Translations under genes and position numbers: made by a program
Shown: piece after piece, positions 16,297 through 25,030 of the stretch
Layout: each line of letters opens with the position of its first letter
How positions within the stretch are numbered: position 1 is the first letter of the stretch
NCBI GenBank assembly: GCA_965228575.1
Contig: CBDDHW010000006.1
Coordinates: 1 to 64,000, forward strand
DNA from: UBA11612 sp965228575
GTDB taxonomy: Bacteria > Pseudomonadota > Alphaproteobacteria > Rhodospirillales > Rhodospirillaceae
Length of the DNA stretch: 64,000 bases
Direction of reading: 5' to 3'
The notes under the pieces: model-generated
Databases searched by the model: none
The model's input: only the letters and a program-made list of their open reading frames with translations
Told to the model about the DNA's origin: nothing

Positions 16297-17508
16297 ATGA
16301 CGAAAGATATCATCATTGTCGGCGGTGGTCAGGCAGGAGCGCAAGCCGCACTCACCCTTGCGTCAAACCGGTTTTGACGGCCCCGTTACAATTCTTGGCG
16401 CAGAGCCATATATTCCCTACGAACGCCCGCCACTATCAAAGAAGTTTTTGGCAGGCGATATTGATATCGAACACCTGTATATGCGACCGGTCGCATTTTA
16501 TGCCGACAAGAATATCGCGTCCGCCCCAATACCTATGTGAGTCAAATTGACCGGACGGCGAAGTCTGTTGAATTAGGTGATGGCAGCACCCTTCAATTCA
16601 ACAAGCTGATATTGGCAACGGGCGGGCGGCCCAGGAATCTCGCTTGTCCCGGTGCCGATCTTCCTGGAATACACGATCTACGAACAATTAGTGACGTCAA
16701 AGAATTCCGCGATGCCCTTGGCCCGAGTTTGAATCTTGTCATCGTCGGAGGTGGATTTATTGGTTTAGAAGTAGCTGCCGTTGCCATAAAGCTCGGATGT
16801 CAGGTCACAGTGCTCGAAACACAGCCCTTGGTTTTAAGCCGTGTGACTGCGCCAGAAGTTTCCGAGTTTTACACCAACGTTCACCGCGCCGAAGGTGTGA
16901 AAGTTTGCACATCGACTAATGTTACCGCGTTCGCGGGCGATAATAAGGTCGAGCGCGTTATATGCGGCGATCAAAGCTTTGACGCCCGATTTGGTTATTG
17001 TGGGCATAGGCATCCTACCCAATGTTGAGATCGCCGCCGCCGTAGGACTCCATGTCGACAACGGCATTGTCGTAGACGAATATGCTCAAACGAGTGACCC
17101 CAATATATTCGCGGCAGGCGATTGCACAAACCATCCCAACCCATTGCTAGGTGAACGCCTACGGTTAGAATCAGTGCACAATGCTCTCGCGCAAGGTAAG
17201 GCGGCAGCCCCTATCTGCAGTCGGCCACGCCGCGACCGTATTCCGAAGTGCCGTGGTTTTGGTCAGACCAATTTGATCTGAAACTCCAGATGACCGGCAT
17301 TTCAAAGCCAGGAGACCGCGTCGTTATTCGTGGGGATTTCGCTGAAAAGCGCTTCTCAGCGTGTTTTCTTAGAGACGGTGTGTTTGTGGCCTGTCACGCG
17401 ATCAACTTCGCAAAAGACTTTCTTCAATCGAAAAAGCTCGTTTCCACGGGGGCGAGGCCCGACCCAGAGCGCTTGGGTAACTCTTCTATCCCACTGAAAG
17501 ATATGTGA
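16297..17508 (+). pseudogene. NAD(FAD)-dependent ferredoxin reductase, four frameshifts
   Basis: Pieces in three frames line up into one rubredoxin/ferredoxin-type reductase of about 400 residues. They are DIIIVGGGQAGAQAALTL, then LRQTGFDGPVTILGAEPYIP, then YVSQIDRTAKSVELG to NLVIVGGGFIGLEVAA (NAD-binding), then DLVIVGIGILPNVEIAAA and DPNIFAAGDCTNHP, then VPWFWSDQFDLKLQMTG. Breaks lie near 16352 (extra C in CCC), 16515 (one base lost), 16982 (extra C in CCC) and 17235. Inside each piece there are no stop codons or missing motifs, so decay is recent or the consensus is faulty. Intact, it would pass electrons from NAD(P)H to a ferredoxin for a P450 or ring-hydroxylating oxygenase; none is nearby. 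Confidence 0.8.
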
Positions 17509-17527
17509 TTTTCGTATTTTTTGAGTA

Positions 17528-17546
17528 TTAACCTTTAAAAGGTTAA
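17528..17546. promoter_or_regulatory. perfect 19-bp palindrome, possible operator
   Basis: TTAACCTTT-A-AAAGGTTAA is a perfect dyad with nine-base arms around one central A. It lies about 305 bases before malonyl-CoA synthetase and 44 bases before a possible small gene. The lack of GC and of a T-run argues against a terminator, so an operator for a dimeric regulator is the likelier reading. Each arm resembles a CtrA half-site (TTAACC), but the spacing differs from the usual pair. Confidence 0.4.
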
Positions 17547-17589
17547 AATTGGGATTGATCTACCTTGTCACGTACAAACGAGATCAGAA

Positions 17590-17787
17590 ATGGACGACGT
17601 TAAATCAGTTTCCAATGAGATTCTTGGCGCGTTTCAACAAACGCCATCCGCGCGCGTAAACACGCAGGATGCGCCCCAAGATCCCAATCCGCGGCCACAA
17701 CCACCGACACCGACCATCGAATCAAAACAGGTGGATGAGCCAAGCCCTCACCCTCACCGCGGGCAAAATCTAAATACACTAATTTGA
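17590..17787 (+). CDS. possible small Pro-rich protein
   Basis: A 65-codon frame encodes MDDVKSVSNEILGAFQQTP, then a Pro/Gln-rich middle. The +1 frame at the end reads KSKYTNLSLADVRLLA to a stop at 17816, which looks more protein-like than the current ending, so this too may be frameshifted. No ribosome-binding site stands out and no family is recognised. Confidence 0.25.
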   Translation: MDDVKSVSNEILGAFQQTPSARVNTQDAPQDPNPRPQPPTPTIESKQVDEPSPHPHRGQNLNTLI

Positions 17788-17851
17788 GTCTCGCAGACGT
17801 CCGTCTACTTGCGTAGGCCGCGACATCGGATATGAAGTAATCTCTACAAAT

Positions 17852-19414
17852 ATGAGAAGCTTTGTGCCCGACGACGTATCCCAAAATTTATACGAGATAT
17901 TCCACGCCCGATTTAGGAACCACCTTCAAAACCTGTTTCTTCGAACGCCGGGCGGCAAAACATATACCTACGACGACGTTCATGCGATATCCGCGCAATA
18001 CGCCAATACTCTCGCCACACGTGGCCTTAAAGTCGGTGACCGCGTTGCGGTCCAGGTCGAAAAATCGCCAGAGAGCGTTTTCTTATATTTAGCCTGCTTG
18101 CGCGTTGGCGCGGTGTTTTTGCCGCTCAACACGGCGTACCAGACGGACGAGCTTGAATATTTTCTAAGTGACGCCGAACCCACGATAGTTGTCGGCGAAC
18201 CCAACGCACAATCACTTGCTGATTTGTGCACGGCGTTGAAAGTTCCGCACCATCTAACATTAGGTGCGGACGGTTCGGGAACACTACCCGATGAGAGCAA
18301 AAACGCTCGCTCCGAATATTCGCCGCCTCATCTGGCGGGATCAGACCTCGCCGCGATTCTTTACTCCTCCGGCACCACGGGCCGCCCTAAAGGCGTCATG
18401 TTGACCCATGCAAACCTCGCGGCGAACGCTCAGGCTTTGCACAAAATTTGGGGGTTCGGCCCCGACGACGTGCTTTTACACGCACTACCCATCTTCCACA
18501 CTCACGGATTGTTTGTTGCACTCAACACGGTTTTGTTTAACGGCACCGGTATGTTGTTTCATTCAAAATTCGATACCTGCGCCGTCATTAATGATCTTCC
18601 AAACGCAACGATCTTTATGGGTGTGCCTACCTACTACGTTCGCCTCCTCGCAGACGAAAAATTTACGCGAGAAGTTTGCAACAACGTTCGCCTCTTTCTT
18701 AGCGGATCGGCACCTTTACTGGATGAGACATTCCGGGCGTTTAAGAGACGAACCGAGAAACAACTTGTTGAACGATACGGCATGACGGAAGCCGGCATCA
18801 TTACCAGCGCCAAGGTCGACCGCCCGCGTACTGCGGGAGACGTTGGTTGGCCACTGCCCAACGTCACTTTACGTATCGCCGACAACAACGATATTGCGCT
18901 GCCTCCCGGCGAGACAGGGGAGGTTCAAATTAAAGGTCCCGGAGTATTCAAGGGCTATTGGCGAAAACCGGATAAAACAGAGGAAGACTTCACATCCGAT
19001 GGTTTTTTTAAAACTGGGGACCTCGCGCTGACGAATGACGCTGGAATGGTCAGCATCGTTGGACGGGCCAAAGATATGATGATCTCCGGCGGCTTCAATG
19101 TGTATCCGAAGGAAATTGAAGCGATCATCGATGGTTTGCCAGGCATTGAGGAGTCGGCGGTTGTTGGTATGCCGCACCCCGACTTTGGCGAAGCCGGTCT
19201 GGCCGTCGTTACTGTCGACGAGGAATCCAGCGCGCCTAATCCGCAAAGCGTCCGAAAGGCTTTAAAAGACGAACTCGCAAATTTTAAGGTACCGAAATTA
19301 GTGGTCATTGCAAAAGAACTACCCCGGAACGCAATGGGCAAAGTCCAAAAAGCAGTTTTGCGTCAGACCTATAGTGAAATGTGGGCAAACTTTATCGGTA
19401 GACAGAGGTTGTAG
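17852..19414 (+). CDS. matB: malonyl-CoA synthetase
   Basis: The 520-residue acyl-adenylate-forming enzyme activates malonate with ATP and CoA to malonyl-CoA. The AMP-binding signatures are complete: ILYSSGTTGRPKGVMLTH, YGMTEAG, TGDLALTNDAGMVSIVGRAKDM, SGGFNVYPKEIE and the C-terminal catalytic Lys in LPRNAMGKVQKAVLR. N-terminal GDRVAVQVEKSPE and FLPLNTAYQTDELEYFL are typical of MatB and separate it from long-chain acyl-CoA ligases. MatC or malonyl-CoA decarboxylase is not next to it. The assignment to malonate is by family resemblance. Confidence 0.88.
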   Translation: MRSFVPDDVSQNLYEIFHARFRNHLQNLFLRTPGGKTYTYDDVHAISAQYANTLATRGLKVGDRVAVQVEKSPESVFLYLACLRVGAVFLPLNTAYQTDELEYFLSDAEPTIVVGEPNAQSLADLCTALKVPHHLTLGADGSGTLPDESKNARSEYSPPHLAGSDLAAILYSSGTTGRPKGVMLTHANLAANAQALHKIWGFGPDDVLLHALPIFHTHGLFVALNTVLFNGTGMLFHSKFDTCAVINDLPNATIFMGVPTYYVRLLADEKFTREVCNNVRLFLSGSAPLLDETFRAFKRRTEKQLVERYGMTEAGIITSAKVDRPRTAGDVGWPLPNVTLRIADNNDIALPPGETGEVQIKGPGVFKGYWRKPDKTEEDFTSDGFFKTGDLALTNDAGMVSIVGRAKDMMISGGFNVYPKEIEAIIDGLPGIEESAVVGMPHPDFGEAGLAVVTVDEESSAPNPQSVRKALKDELANFKVPKLVVIAKELPRNAMGKVQKAVLRQTYSEMWANFIGRQRL

Positions 19415-19509
19415 CGTTTATCTGTAGGTGGTTTTAATACGGATTGGCGCTCGCGCTGCTTACGTGTACTTCCAAACTAGTGAAATTTTTCGCGCATAAG
19501 GATTGTTGA

Positions 19510-22065
19510 ATGGCCGAAGGTTCGAACCGAGGACACCTTGGAACGTTCACCGGCGTTTTCACGCCAAGCATCCTCACCATACTTGGTATCATTCTATTTC
19601 TTCGCGTCACCTATGTGGTGGGCGAAGCCGGTATTCTAATTGCCTTGGCAATTATTGTACTGGCGAACGCCATATCGGTTCTTACGAGTTTTTCGCTTTC
19701 CGGAATTGCAACCAATCTTAGAGTCAAGGGTGGGGGCGACTACTACCTTATTTCGCGAACGTTGGGACCGGAGTTTGGAGGCGCGCTTGGTCTCGTTCTC
19801 TTCCTCGCCCAGTCCATATCGATCGGGTTTTATTGCATTGGGTTTGCAGAAGCCGCTGCTGCATTGGCGGGATCGCAAAATCCGATCGTAATCAGAGCAA
19901 TTGCGATCATGGCTGTTTCCTTGCTTTTCTTTTTTGCGTGGCAAGGCACAGATTGGGCCTCACGGTTTCAGTACATTGTCATGGGACTCATCGTCGCCGC
20001 GCTGGGTTCGGTCGCTTTTGGCGTTTACGACAAATGGGACCCCGAGATTCTTCAAAGCAACCTGTATGCGCCGGCGGGAGGCCATTCGTTTTGGATTGTC
20101 TTTGCGGTGTTCTTTCCTGCCGTGACTGGTTTCACGCAAGGCGTCAGTATGTCCGGCGATCTGAAGGATCCAAGCAAAAGTATTCCCAGAGGTACGTTTC
20201 TTGCGGTTGCGTTATCGTTTGTTATTTATGTTGCCGTAGCGGTCGCATTGGGAGCATCCCTACCAAGCGACATTCTGCGTTCTGATGGAAGCGCGTTGAA
20301 ATACGCCGCTGCCTGGGGACCATTGATTGACGCGGGGGTTTTCGCGGCCACTCTGTCTTCAGCTTTAGCGTCTTTCTTGGGCGCACCGCGCATATTGCAG
20401 TCGCTCGCGAAAGATCGCATTTTTCCCGGCCTCCAATTTTTCTCGGTCGGTTCTGGTCAAACAGAAAACCCGCGGCGCGCCGTTATTTTGTCGGGCGTTA
20501 TTGCCGTGCTCGTTATAGGAATTGGCGAGCTAAATTTGGTCGCATCGATCGTCTCGATGTTTTTCCTCTTGTCATACGGGCTGCTGAATTACGCCACATA
20601 CTACGAAGCGCGATCGAACAGCCCCTCCTTCCGACCGACCTTCGCTCTTTATGATTCGCGTTTGAGTTTGCTTGGTGGCCTCGCCTGTCTCGGTGCAATG
20701 CTTGCCATAAATCCCTCCTCAGCCGTGGTAGCGATCGTCATTATCATCGGCGTCTTTCAATATGTGCGTGCGCAAGATATCCCGGCGCGCTGGGCCGACA
20801 GCCGCAGGTCACACTATTTGCAGCAAGTGCGTGAGAACCTGCTGGCCGCCGCCGCAGAAACCGAGCACCCGCGCGATTGGCGCCCTCAGATTTTGGCATT
20901 TTCCGACGACCCGTCACGCCGCGAACAAATCCTGAGATTTGCGTCTTGGATCGAAGGCGGAAGCGGCATGACAACCGTCGTGAAAGTTATCAAGAGCGAG
21001 CGGGACGATGTGGTTAAAGCACGAACCGAAGCCCTTGAAGGCCTTCGAAAAGAGCTAGAGGGTCATGATTTCACGGTATTTCCGCTCGTCATTTCGACAA
21101 ACAATATCGACGATGCCATCGCTACGACAATTCAAGCCTCGGGCATCGGGCCCATCCGCGGGAACACAGTTGTCGCAAATTGGCGCAAGGGCTTGCCTGC
21201 CTATATGAGCGGTCTTGGAGACAGGCGCTACAGCCAAAACCTACGCACCGCCTTTCGACTTGGCTGCAATCTCTTAATCTTGGACGCCAACGCTGAGGAA
21301 TGGAGCGCGCTTCACGAGTTACCGCCAAAGAAGCGGCGCATTGATATCTGGTGGACCTACAACAAAACCGGCGATCTGATGTTGCTTCTCGCTCATCTCA
21401 TGACGCGATCCCAAGCTTGGGAAGGGGCGCGCATTCGCGTTTTGGTATCTTTAAGCGGTGAAAAAGCGGAAGAACGGTTTAACGAAATGAAGGCGGAAAT
21501 CGAAGACACGCGAATCGGCGCAGAAATCATATCCGTGGGTGATGCCAACAAAGACTTGGTATGTACAAAATCTCGGGACGCGAGCGTTGTATACCTCCCC
21601 TTCACTATTCGCGGCGGGCGCTTTTATCATCCTTATGGTGGGGAAGTGGGTGAAATTATCGACCGCCTGCCGATCACCATTCTAACGCTTGCATCTCAAG
21701 ACGTTGCACTTGATGCCGACCCAGACGAAGGGGAGGCTGGAAAAATTGCCGCAGCGACCGACGCACTTTCCGACGCAGCCCGAGAAATCGAGCGCATTCG
21801 AAGAGAAATTAAGAAAACGAAACAATACTTGTCGGATTTGGATGCAACTCTCGAGGCGAAGCGGAATGATCCGGACACCGAAGAAGCGGCTTTCCGCAAA
21901 CTTGAAAATGAACGTGCGGAGACGAAAGCGCGACTGTCAGAGACAATTGGTTTACTAGCGCCTCAGCGTACCAAAATGCTAGAGGCTGAGAAAAAGCTCG
22001 TCGAGCTCGGAATTACACCAAGCGAAGACGAAGTTGCGGATAGCGAAGATAAAAAAGAAAGCTAA
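19510..22065 (+). CDS. SLC12-like amino acid/cation-chloride transporter
   Basis: The 851-residue protein has an APC-fold transporter of about 12 helices (residues 14-440) that begins GTFTGVFTPSILTILGIILF, the hallmark start of NKCC/KCC (SLC12) proteins, with KGGGDYYLISRTLGPEFGGA and GFTQGVSMSGDLKDPSKSIP. A cytosolic domain (about 445-730) resembles the SLC12 C-terminus. Residues 755-840 form a charged coiled coil (AAREIERIRREIKKTKQYL), an unusual addition. Transport of K+ or Cl- is expected from the family but not proven. It overlaps the convergent GST gene by four bases at the stop. Confidence 0.85.
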   Translation: MAEGSNRGHLGTFTGVFTPSILTILGIILFLRVTYVVGEAGILIALAIIVLANAISVLTSFSLSGIATNLRVKGGGDYYLISRTLGPEFGGALGLVLFLAQSISIGFYCIGFAEAAAALAGSQNPIVIRAIAIMAVSLLFFFAWQGTDWASRFQYIVMGLIVAALGSVAFGVYDKWDPEILQSNLYAPAGGHSFWIVFAVFFPAVTGFTQGVSMSGDLKDPSKSIPRGTFLAVALSFVIYVAVAVALGASLPSDILRSDGSALKYAAAWGPLIDAGVFAATLSSALASFLGAPRILQSLAKDRIFPGLQFFSVGSGQTENPRRAVILSGVIAVLVIGIGELNLVASIVSMFFLLSYGLLNYATYYEARSNSPSFRPTFALYDSRLSLLGGLACLGAMLAINPSSAVVAIVIIIGVFQYVRAQDIPARWADSRRSHYLQQVRENLLAAAAETEHPRDWRPQILAFSDDPSRREQILRFASWIEGGSGMTTVVKVIKSERDDVVKARTEALEGLRKELEGHDFTVFPLVISTNNIDDAIATTIQASGIGPIRGNTVVANWRKGLPAYMSGLGDRRYSQNLRTAFRLGCNLLILDANAEEWSALHELPPKKRRIDIWWTYNKTGDLMLLLAHLMTRSQAWEGARIRVLVSLSGEKAEERFNEMKAEIEDTRIGAEIISVGDANKDLVCTKSRDASVVYLPFTIRGGRFYHPYGGEVGEIIDRLPITILTLASQDVALDADPDEGEAGKIAAATDALSDAAREIERIRREIKKTKQYLSDLDATLEAKRNDPDTEEAAFRKLENERAETKARLSETIGLLAPQRTKMLEAEKKLVELGITPSEDEVADSEDKKES

Positions 22066-22781
22066 GAAACGAATTCTGGAAAGTATGTTGCAAGCATACG
22101 GTCAAAGTGCCCGACAAGATTGCTGTGCTTGAGCGTCGCCGTTTTTAATGGATTGTCCCAGGGTGTGCGAACAATAAGACCCACAAACGAATAAAGACAT
22201 GCGTCGAACACGGTCGGTTTGTCGCCAAAACCCCATGGCCGCGCACCGAGCCAATGCGCCAATGCCTGCACATCGGAAATCCCGAACTGCCATATGGTCT
22301 CCGCCGGATGGCGCCCGACGCCTTGGGCATATAAGACCTTCGTCAAACTCTTTTCAGTTTGACGAGCAAGAACCGGCAGTAAAATTTTTGGCACACGGAT
22401 GAGATTTGCAAGGTGCGGCCGCCAGTCTTGGCGTGTCTTCGGATCAACCCATCGCATGTAAACAATCACCCAATAGAGGTGTTCTTCCATGAGGCGCTGA
22501 AGCGCAAGAGACTCTGCACGTTCGGCAAGAGTGAGGCCGCCGTCAACTGGGTGGCCCCGCGTGTGTTCGAGGTGATTTATGATGAGGCCCGAATCCGTAA
22601 GGAGCTGCCCATTTTCTTCTACGTACGGGGCTTTACGAGTTGGTGCGGGTGATCTGCCTTTCAAGATGGAAACGGAGTGTTCAATCTTCGCCATGCGCAA
22701 ATACGTCTCAAGCTTAATGCAGAGCGGGCTCGCGCTCGGCAAGTCGAACATTGGCTTATATTGATAGAGGGTCAGGGACAT
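22062..22781 (-). CDS. glutathione S-transferase-like protein
   Basis: The 239-residue protein has an N-terminal thioredoxin-like part (SLTLYQYKPMFDLPSASPLC) with the GST cis-Pro/ESG-like region reading GQLLTDSGLIINHLE, and an alpha-helical C-domain (ARPWGFGDKPTVFDACLYSF). The pattern matches the metaxin/FAXC-like branch found in bacteria. ATG 22781 is chosen because the longer frame would overlap the upstream lipoprotein-repeat gene. It follows that gene by eight bases, so the two form an operon. Confidence 0.8.
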   Translation of the reverse strand: MSLTLYQYKPMFDLPSASPLCIKLETYLRMAKIEHSVSILKGRSPAPTRKAPYVEENGQLLTDSGLIINHLEHTRGHPVDGGLTLAERAESLALQRLMEEHLYWVIVYMRWVDPKTRQDWRPHLANLIRVPKILLPVLARQTEKSLTKVLYAQGVGRHPAETIWQFGISDVQALAHWLGARPWGFGDKPTVFDACLYSFVGLIVRTPWDNPLKTATLKHSNLVGHFDRMLATYFPEFVS

Positions 22782-22789
22782 GAATTTGG

Positions 22790-23239
22790 CTAGGAATGCG
22801 CCGGCTCCGACATCGGCACCGCGAATCGCCATACTGGGTTATCTTGCGGCAAGCCATTGCCTCGAAAATCCTCCGTACTTCTGTCTTTGGTGAAAGTGTA
22901 GAGGGGTTTGCCGTGATAAGCCCAAATGCGAGAATCGTCAGGACGCGTGATAACCGTCCACGGTCCCATATCCTCCGCATCCTCACCCGCTGCCAGCGCT
23001 GGCCAGAATCTCGCACATTGCCCGGTGCACACAGATCGCCCCGGCTCCACGTCCATATCGAATGTGTAGAGAGTCATTCCGTTGGCGTCTGCCAAAACCT
23101 CCATGGAGCCGCCGTCTGTCGTGATTTCTTTCACATGCACGCCGGCCGGCATATCGATCGAACTCTCGGCTGCATCTAAAGTGATTGGGACGCCTAGAAA
23201 CAAGATCGGCACGAGAACCACGCCAAGCATCTTTCGCAT
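22790..23239 (-). CDS. secreted repeat protein (COG4315-like)
   Basis: The 149-residue exported protein has a signal peptide MRKMLGVVLVPILFLGVPITLDA and two copies of a Y-x-[FWY]-x-x-D-type repeat: MTLYTFDMDVEPGRSVCTGQ with CARFWPAL, and KPLYTFTKDRSTEDFRG. Repeats of this type occur in periplasmic or surface proteins of unknown role. ATG 23239 is preceded by GAGGATT at proper spacing. It heads an operon with the GST-like gene. Confidence 0.82.
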   Translation of the reverse strand: MRKMLGVVLVPILFLGVPITLDAAESSIDMPAGVHVKEITTDGGSMEVLADANGMTLYTFDMDVEPGRSVCTGQCARFWPALAAGEDAEDMGPWTVITRPDDSRIWAYHGKPLYTFTKDRSTEDFRGNGLPQDNPVWRFAVPMSEPAHS

Positions 23240-23395
23240 TTCATAATCCTCTCGTTGACCGAGCAAGCATAACCTTGATCGGCTTCACATAGAACTGCTT
23301 AGGGATCTACGTGTCCTAATCCGTGCCACGCTCAATCAGAACTTGCTTAGCCCGCTGGTTGAGCGAATCAGTTTGAGTCTAGAACCAAGGAAAAA

Positions 23396-23472
23396 TGGCG
23401 CGCCCGAGAAGATTCGAACTCCTAACCTCCTGATCCGTAGTCAGGTGCTCTATCCAGTTGAGCTACGGGCGC
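23396..23472 (-). tRNA. tRNA-Arg (ACG)
   Basis: The 77-base cloverleaf on the reverse strand begins GCGCCCGTAGCTCAACTGGA. Acceptor stem GCGCCCG/CGGGCGC, anticodon stem CCTGA/TCAGG with loop CTACGGA giving anticodon ACG, and T-arm with GTTCGAATC are all present; the 3' CCA is encoded. It reads CGU/CGC/CGA arginine codons after A34 modification. Confidence 0.95.
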
Positions 23473-23882
23473 GTAACTGGCGATTGTCTCGAATTTCACA
23501 GATCGCCGGGTTAAATCCGCACTGCACCGTGGAATTGGCTCAAAACTGCCATTTCCCGGATGCGCGGGTGGCCTGGGATACTAAGATCGACTGGGCTATG
23601 CAAGCAAAACCTCTATTCTTTGAGTAGATTAGCCCTAGGTCCGGCTCTAGCCGTCTTGTTCTGGCTGCGGCCATTGAGTAAAGTCATCCCGCGCACGGGC
23701 TGGCGTAGATTTTTAAAGCGCCACCAAGCCTTTGAGGGTAGTTTCTTAAGTATGGTATCGGGGGTACTCCAGCAGACCGATGCAGCCGCATCGACTTGCC
23801 GGCCGGGAATGTGAGATCAGGGATGCAGTTACAGGGGCTGTTTGAAAAACAGTGGGGCCGGGGCGTTACCGCGTCGAGCCTT
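23473..23882. other. 410-base interval without recognised gene
   Basis: The region between the tRNA 5' end and the lipoprotein start should hold their divergent promoters. In-frame codons run upstream of the lipoprotein from 23796 but do not look coding. No repeat, RNA or terminator was recognised. Confidence 0.4.
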
Positions 23883-24974
23883 ATGCCAACCACTCTAAAT
23901 CGAGTGACACGACACGCCGTGGTCGCCGCGCTCGCGATTGGACTGGGCGGGTGCTCATTTGCCAATGAAGCGCTCTTTCCCACCTTTGGCGAAGACACCA
24001 GCGCGCCTGCGGAACCCGTCGAATCGGCAGCGGCTGAGGAAGCACCGGTGCGGACCGTCGCGAGCACCTCAACGATGTCCGAGAGCAATTTTGGACCGAC
24101 AGCCGTTGGGCAAAAAGCTACTCAGTTCAGAGACGAATTTGAAGAATTGCGTGCCAATACTGAAACGCGTTTGCAGCAGCTAGAGTCATTACGCGCGCAA
24201 ACCATCGGTAATGTTCAGTCATATCATAGCCTTGTCGGCAGTATCCGCTCTCGCCTGCAAATGGGCTCTACCCCTGGAAACCCTGAATTGCTCGCGCGCT
24301 GGGGGCAGGCACAAACCCAACTCACGCAAATTGATGCCGATATCGCCGCCCTGAACCAGTTGTCGGCGCTTGTGTCCGGTGATGCCGGCACGTCAGCGTA
24401 TCTCTTAGAAAATATTCGTGCCGCTTTCGGTTTGTCGGGTGCGTTGGAGGAAGATCATCGCCGGCTTCGCGTTCTGGAAGACGAGGTCAATCAAAACGCG
24501 ATCGTGATCGACAGAGCGCTGCTCCTCTTAAACGATGAGATCAACAGACAGCAGCAATATGTCACCGATGAACGCACATCGCTCGTTCAACTCGCCGCGG
24601 ATATCAACTCAGGTCAGTCCTACACGACTACGACCCAACGCACGGCAGCGCCCGCACGACCCGTTGCATCTGTTACACCCGCATCCGTCGGACAACGGCG
24701 TCCACTTGTCATCATTCGTTTTGATAGACCAGACGTGACCTACGAGCCGGCCCTGTATCAAGCCTTGAGCCGTGCACTTGAACGCCGCCCTGATGCGGTA
24801 TTCGATCTTGTGGCAGTGTCGCCCCAAGGCGGCAACCCCGCATCTGCACGTCAAAATGCCGAGTCCGTATTTCAGTCCATGACCAATATGGGTTTACCGG
24901 CGGACCGCGTCGCCATGGCTGCAATGGGCAGCACATCGGCAACAAATCCGGAAGTTCATATTTACGTTCGATAA
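23883..24974 (+). CDS. lipoprotein with coiled coil and OmpA-like C-terminus
   Basis: The 363-residue protein from ATG 23883 has a signal peptide with lipobox LGGC (Cys23), an acidic Ala/Glu linker, and long helical segments with heptad character (FEELRANTETRLQQLESLRA, EVNQNAIVIDRALLLLNDEI). The C-terminal domain (about 280-363) reads RRPLVIIRFDRPDVTYEPAL to GSTSATNPEVHIYVR, similar in layout to OmpA-like peptidoglycan-associated domains, though the usual NxxLSxxRA motif is weak (GGNPASARQNAESVFQSM). It probably sits in the outer membrane or periplasm. A strong terminator follows. Family not recognised with certainty. Confidence 0.6.
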   Translation: MPTTLNRVTRHAVVAALAIGLGGCSFANEALFPTFGEDTSAPAEPVESAAAEEAPVRTVASTSTMSESNFGPTAVGQKATQFRDEFEELRANTETRLQQLESLRAQTIGNVQSYHSLVGSIRSRLQMGSTPGNPELLARWGQAQTQLTQIDADIAALNQLSALVSGDAGTSAYLLENIRAAFGLSGALEEDHRRLRVLEDEVNQNAIVIDRALLLLNDEINRQQQYVTDERTSLVQLAADINSGQSYTTTTQRTAAPARPVASVTPASVGQRRPLVIIRFDRPDVTYEPALYQALSRALERRPDAVFDLVAVSPQGGNPASARQNAESVFQSMTNMGLPADRVAMAAMGSTSATNPEVHIYVR

Positions 24975-24999
24975 AATATCGGCTTTGGATTTTCTTTAG

Positions 25000-25030
25000 C
25001 GCCGCCTTTCCCAGGCGGCGTTTTTATTTT
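25000..25030 (+). terminator. rho-independent terminator
   Basis: Stem CGCCGCC (25000-25006) pairs with GGCGGCG (25014-25020) around loop TTTCCCA, followed by TTTTTATTTT. It ends the lipoprotein transcript; its T-run touches the stop codon of the convergent panC gene. Confidence 0.9.

Larger units (their letters stand above)
17509..17851. other. 343-base interval before matB with palindrome and weak small ORF
   Basis: No gene is certain here. A perfect 19-base palindrome sits at 17528-17546. A 65-codon frame (17590-17787) is listed separately. The rest shows no RNA gene or clear terminator. Confidence 0.5.

Noticed and set aside
17600..17884. 94-codon reverse frame
   Set aside because: It overlaps the matB start and the small plus-strand frame and shows no family likeness or ribosome-binding site.
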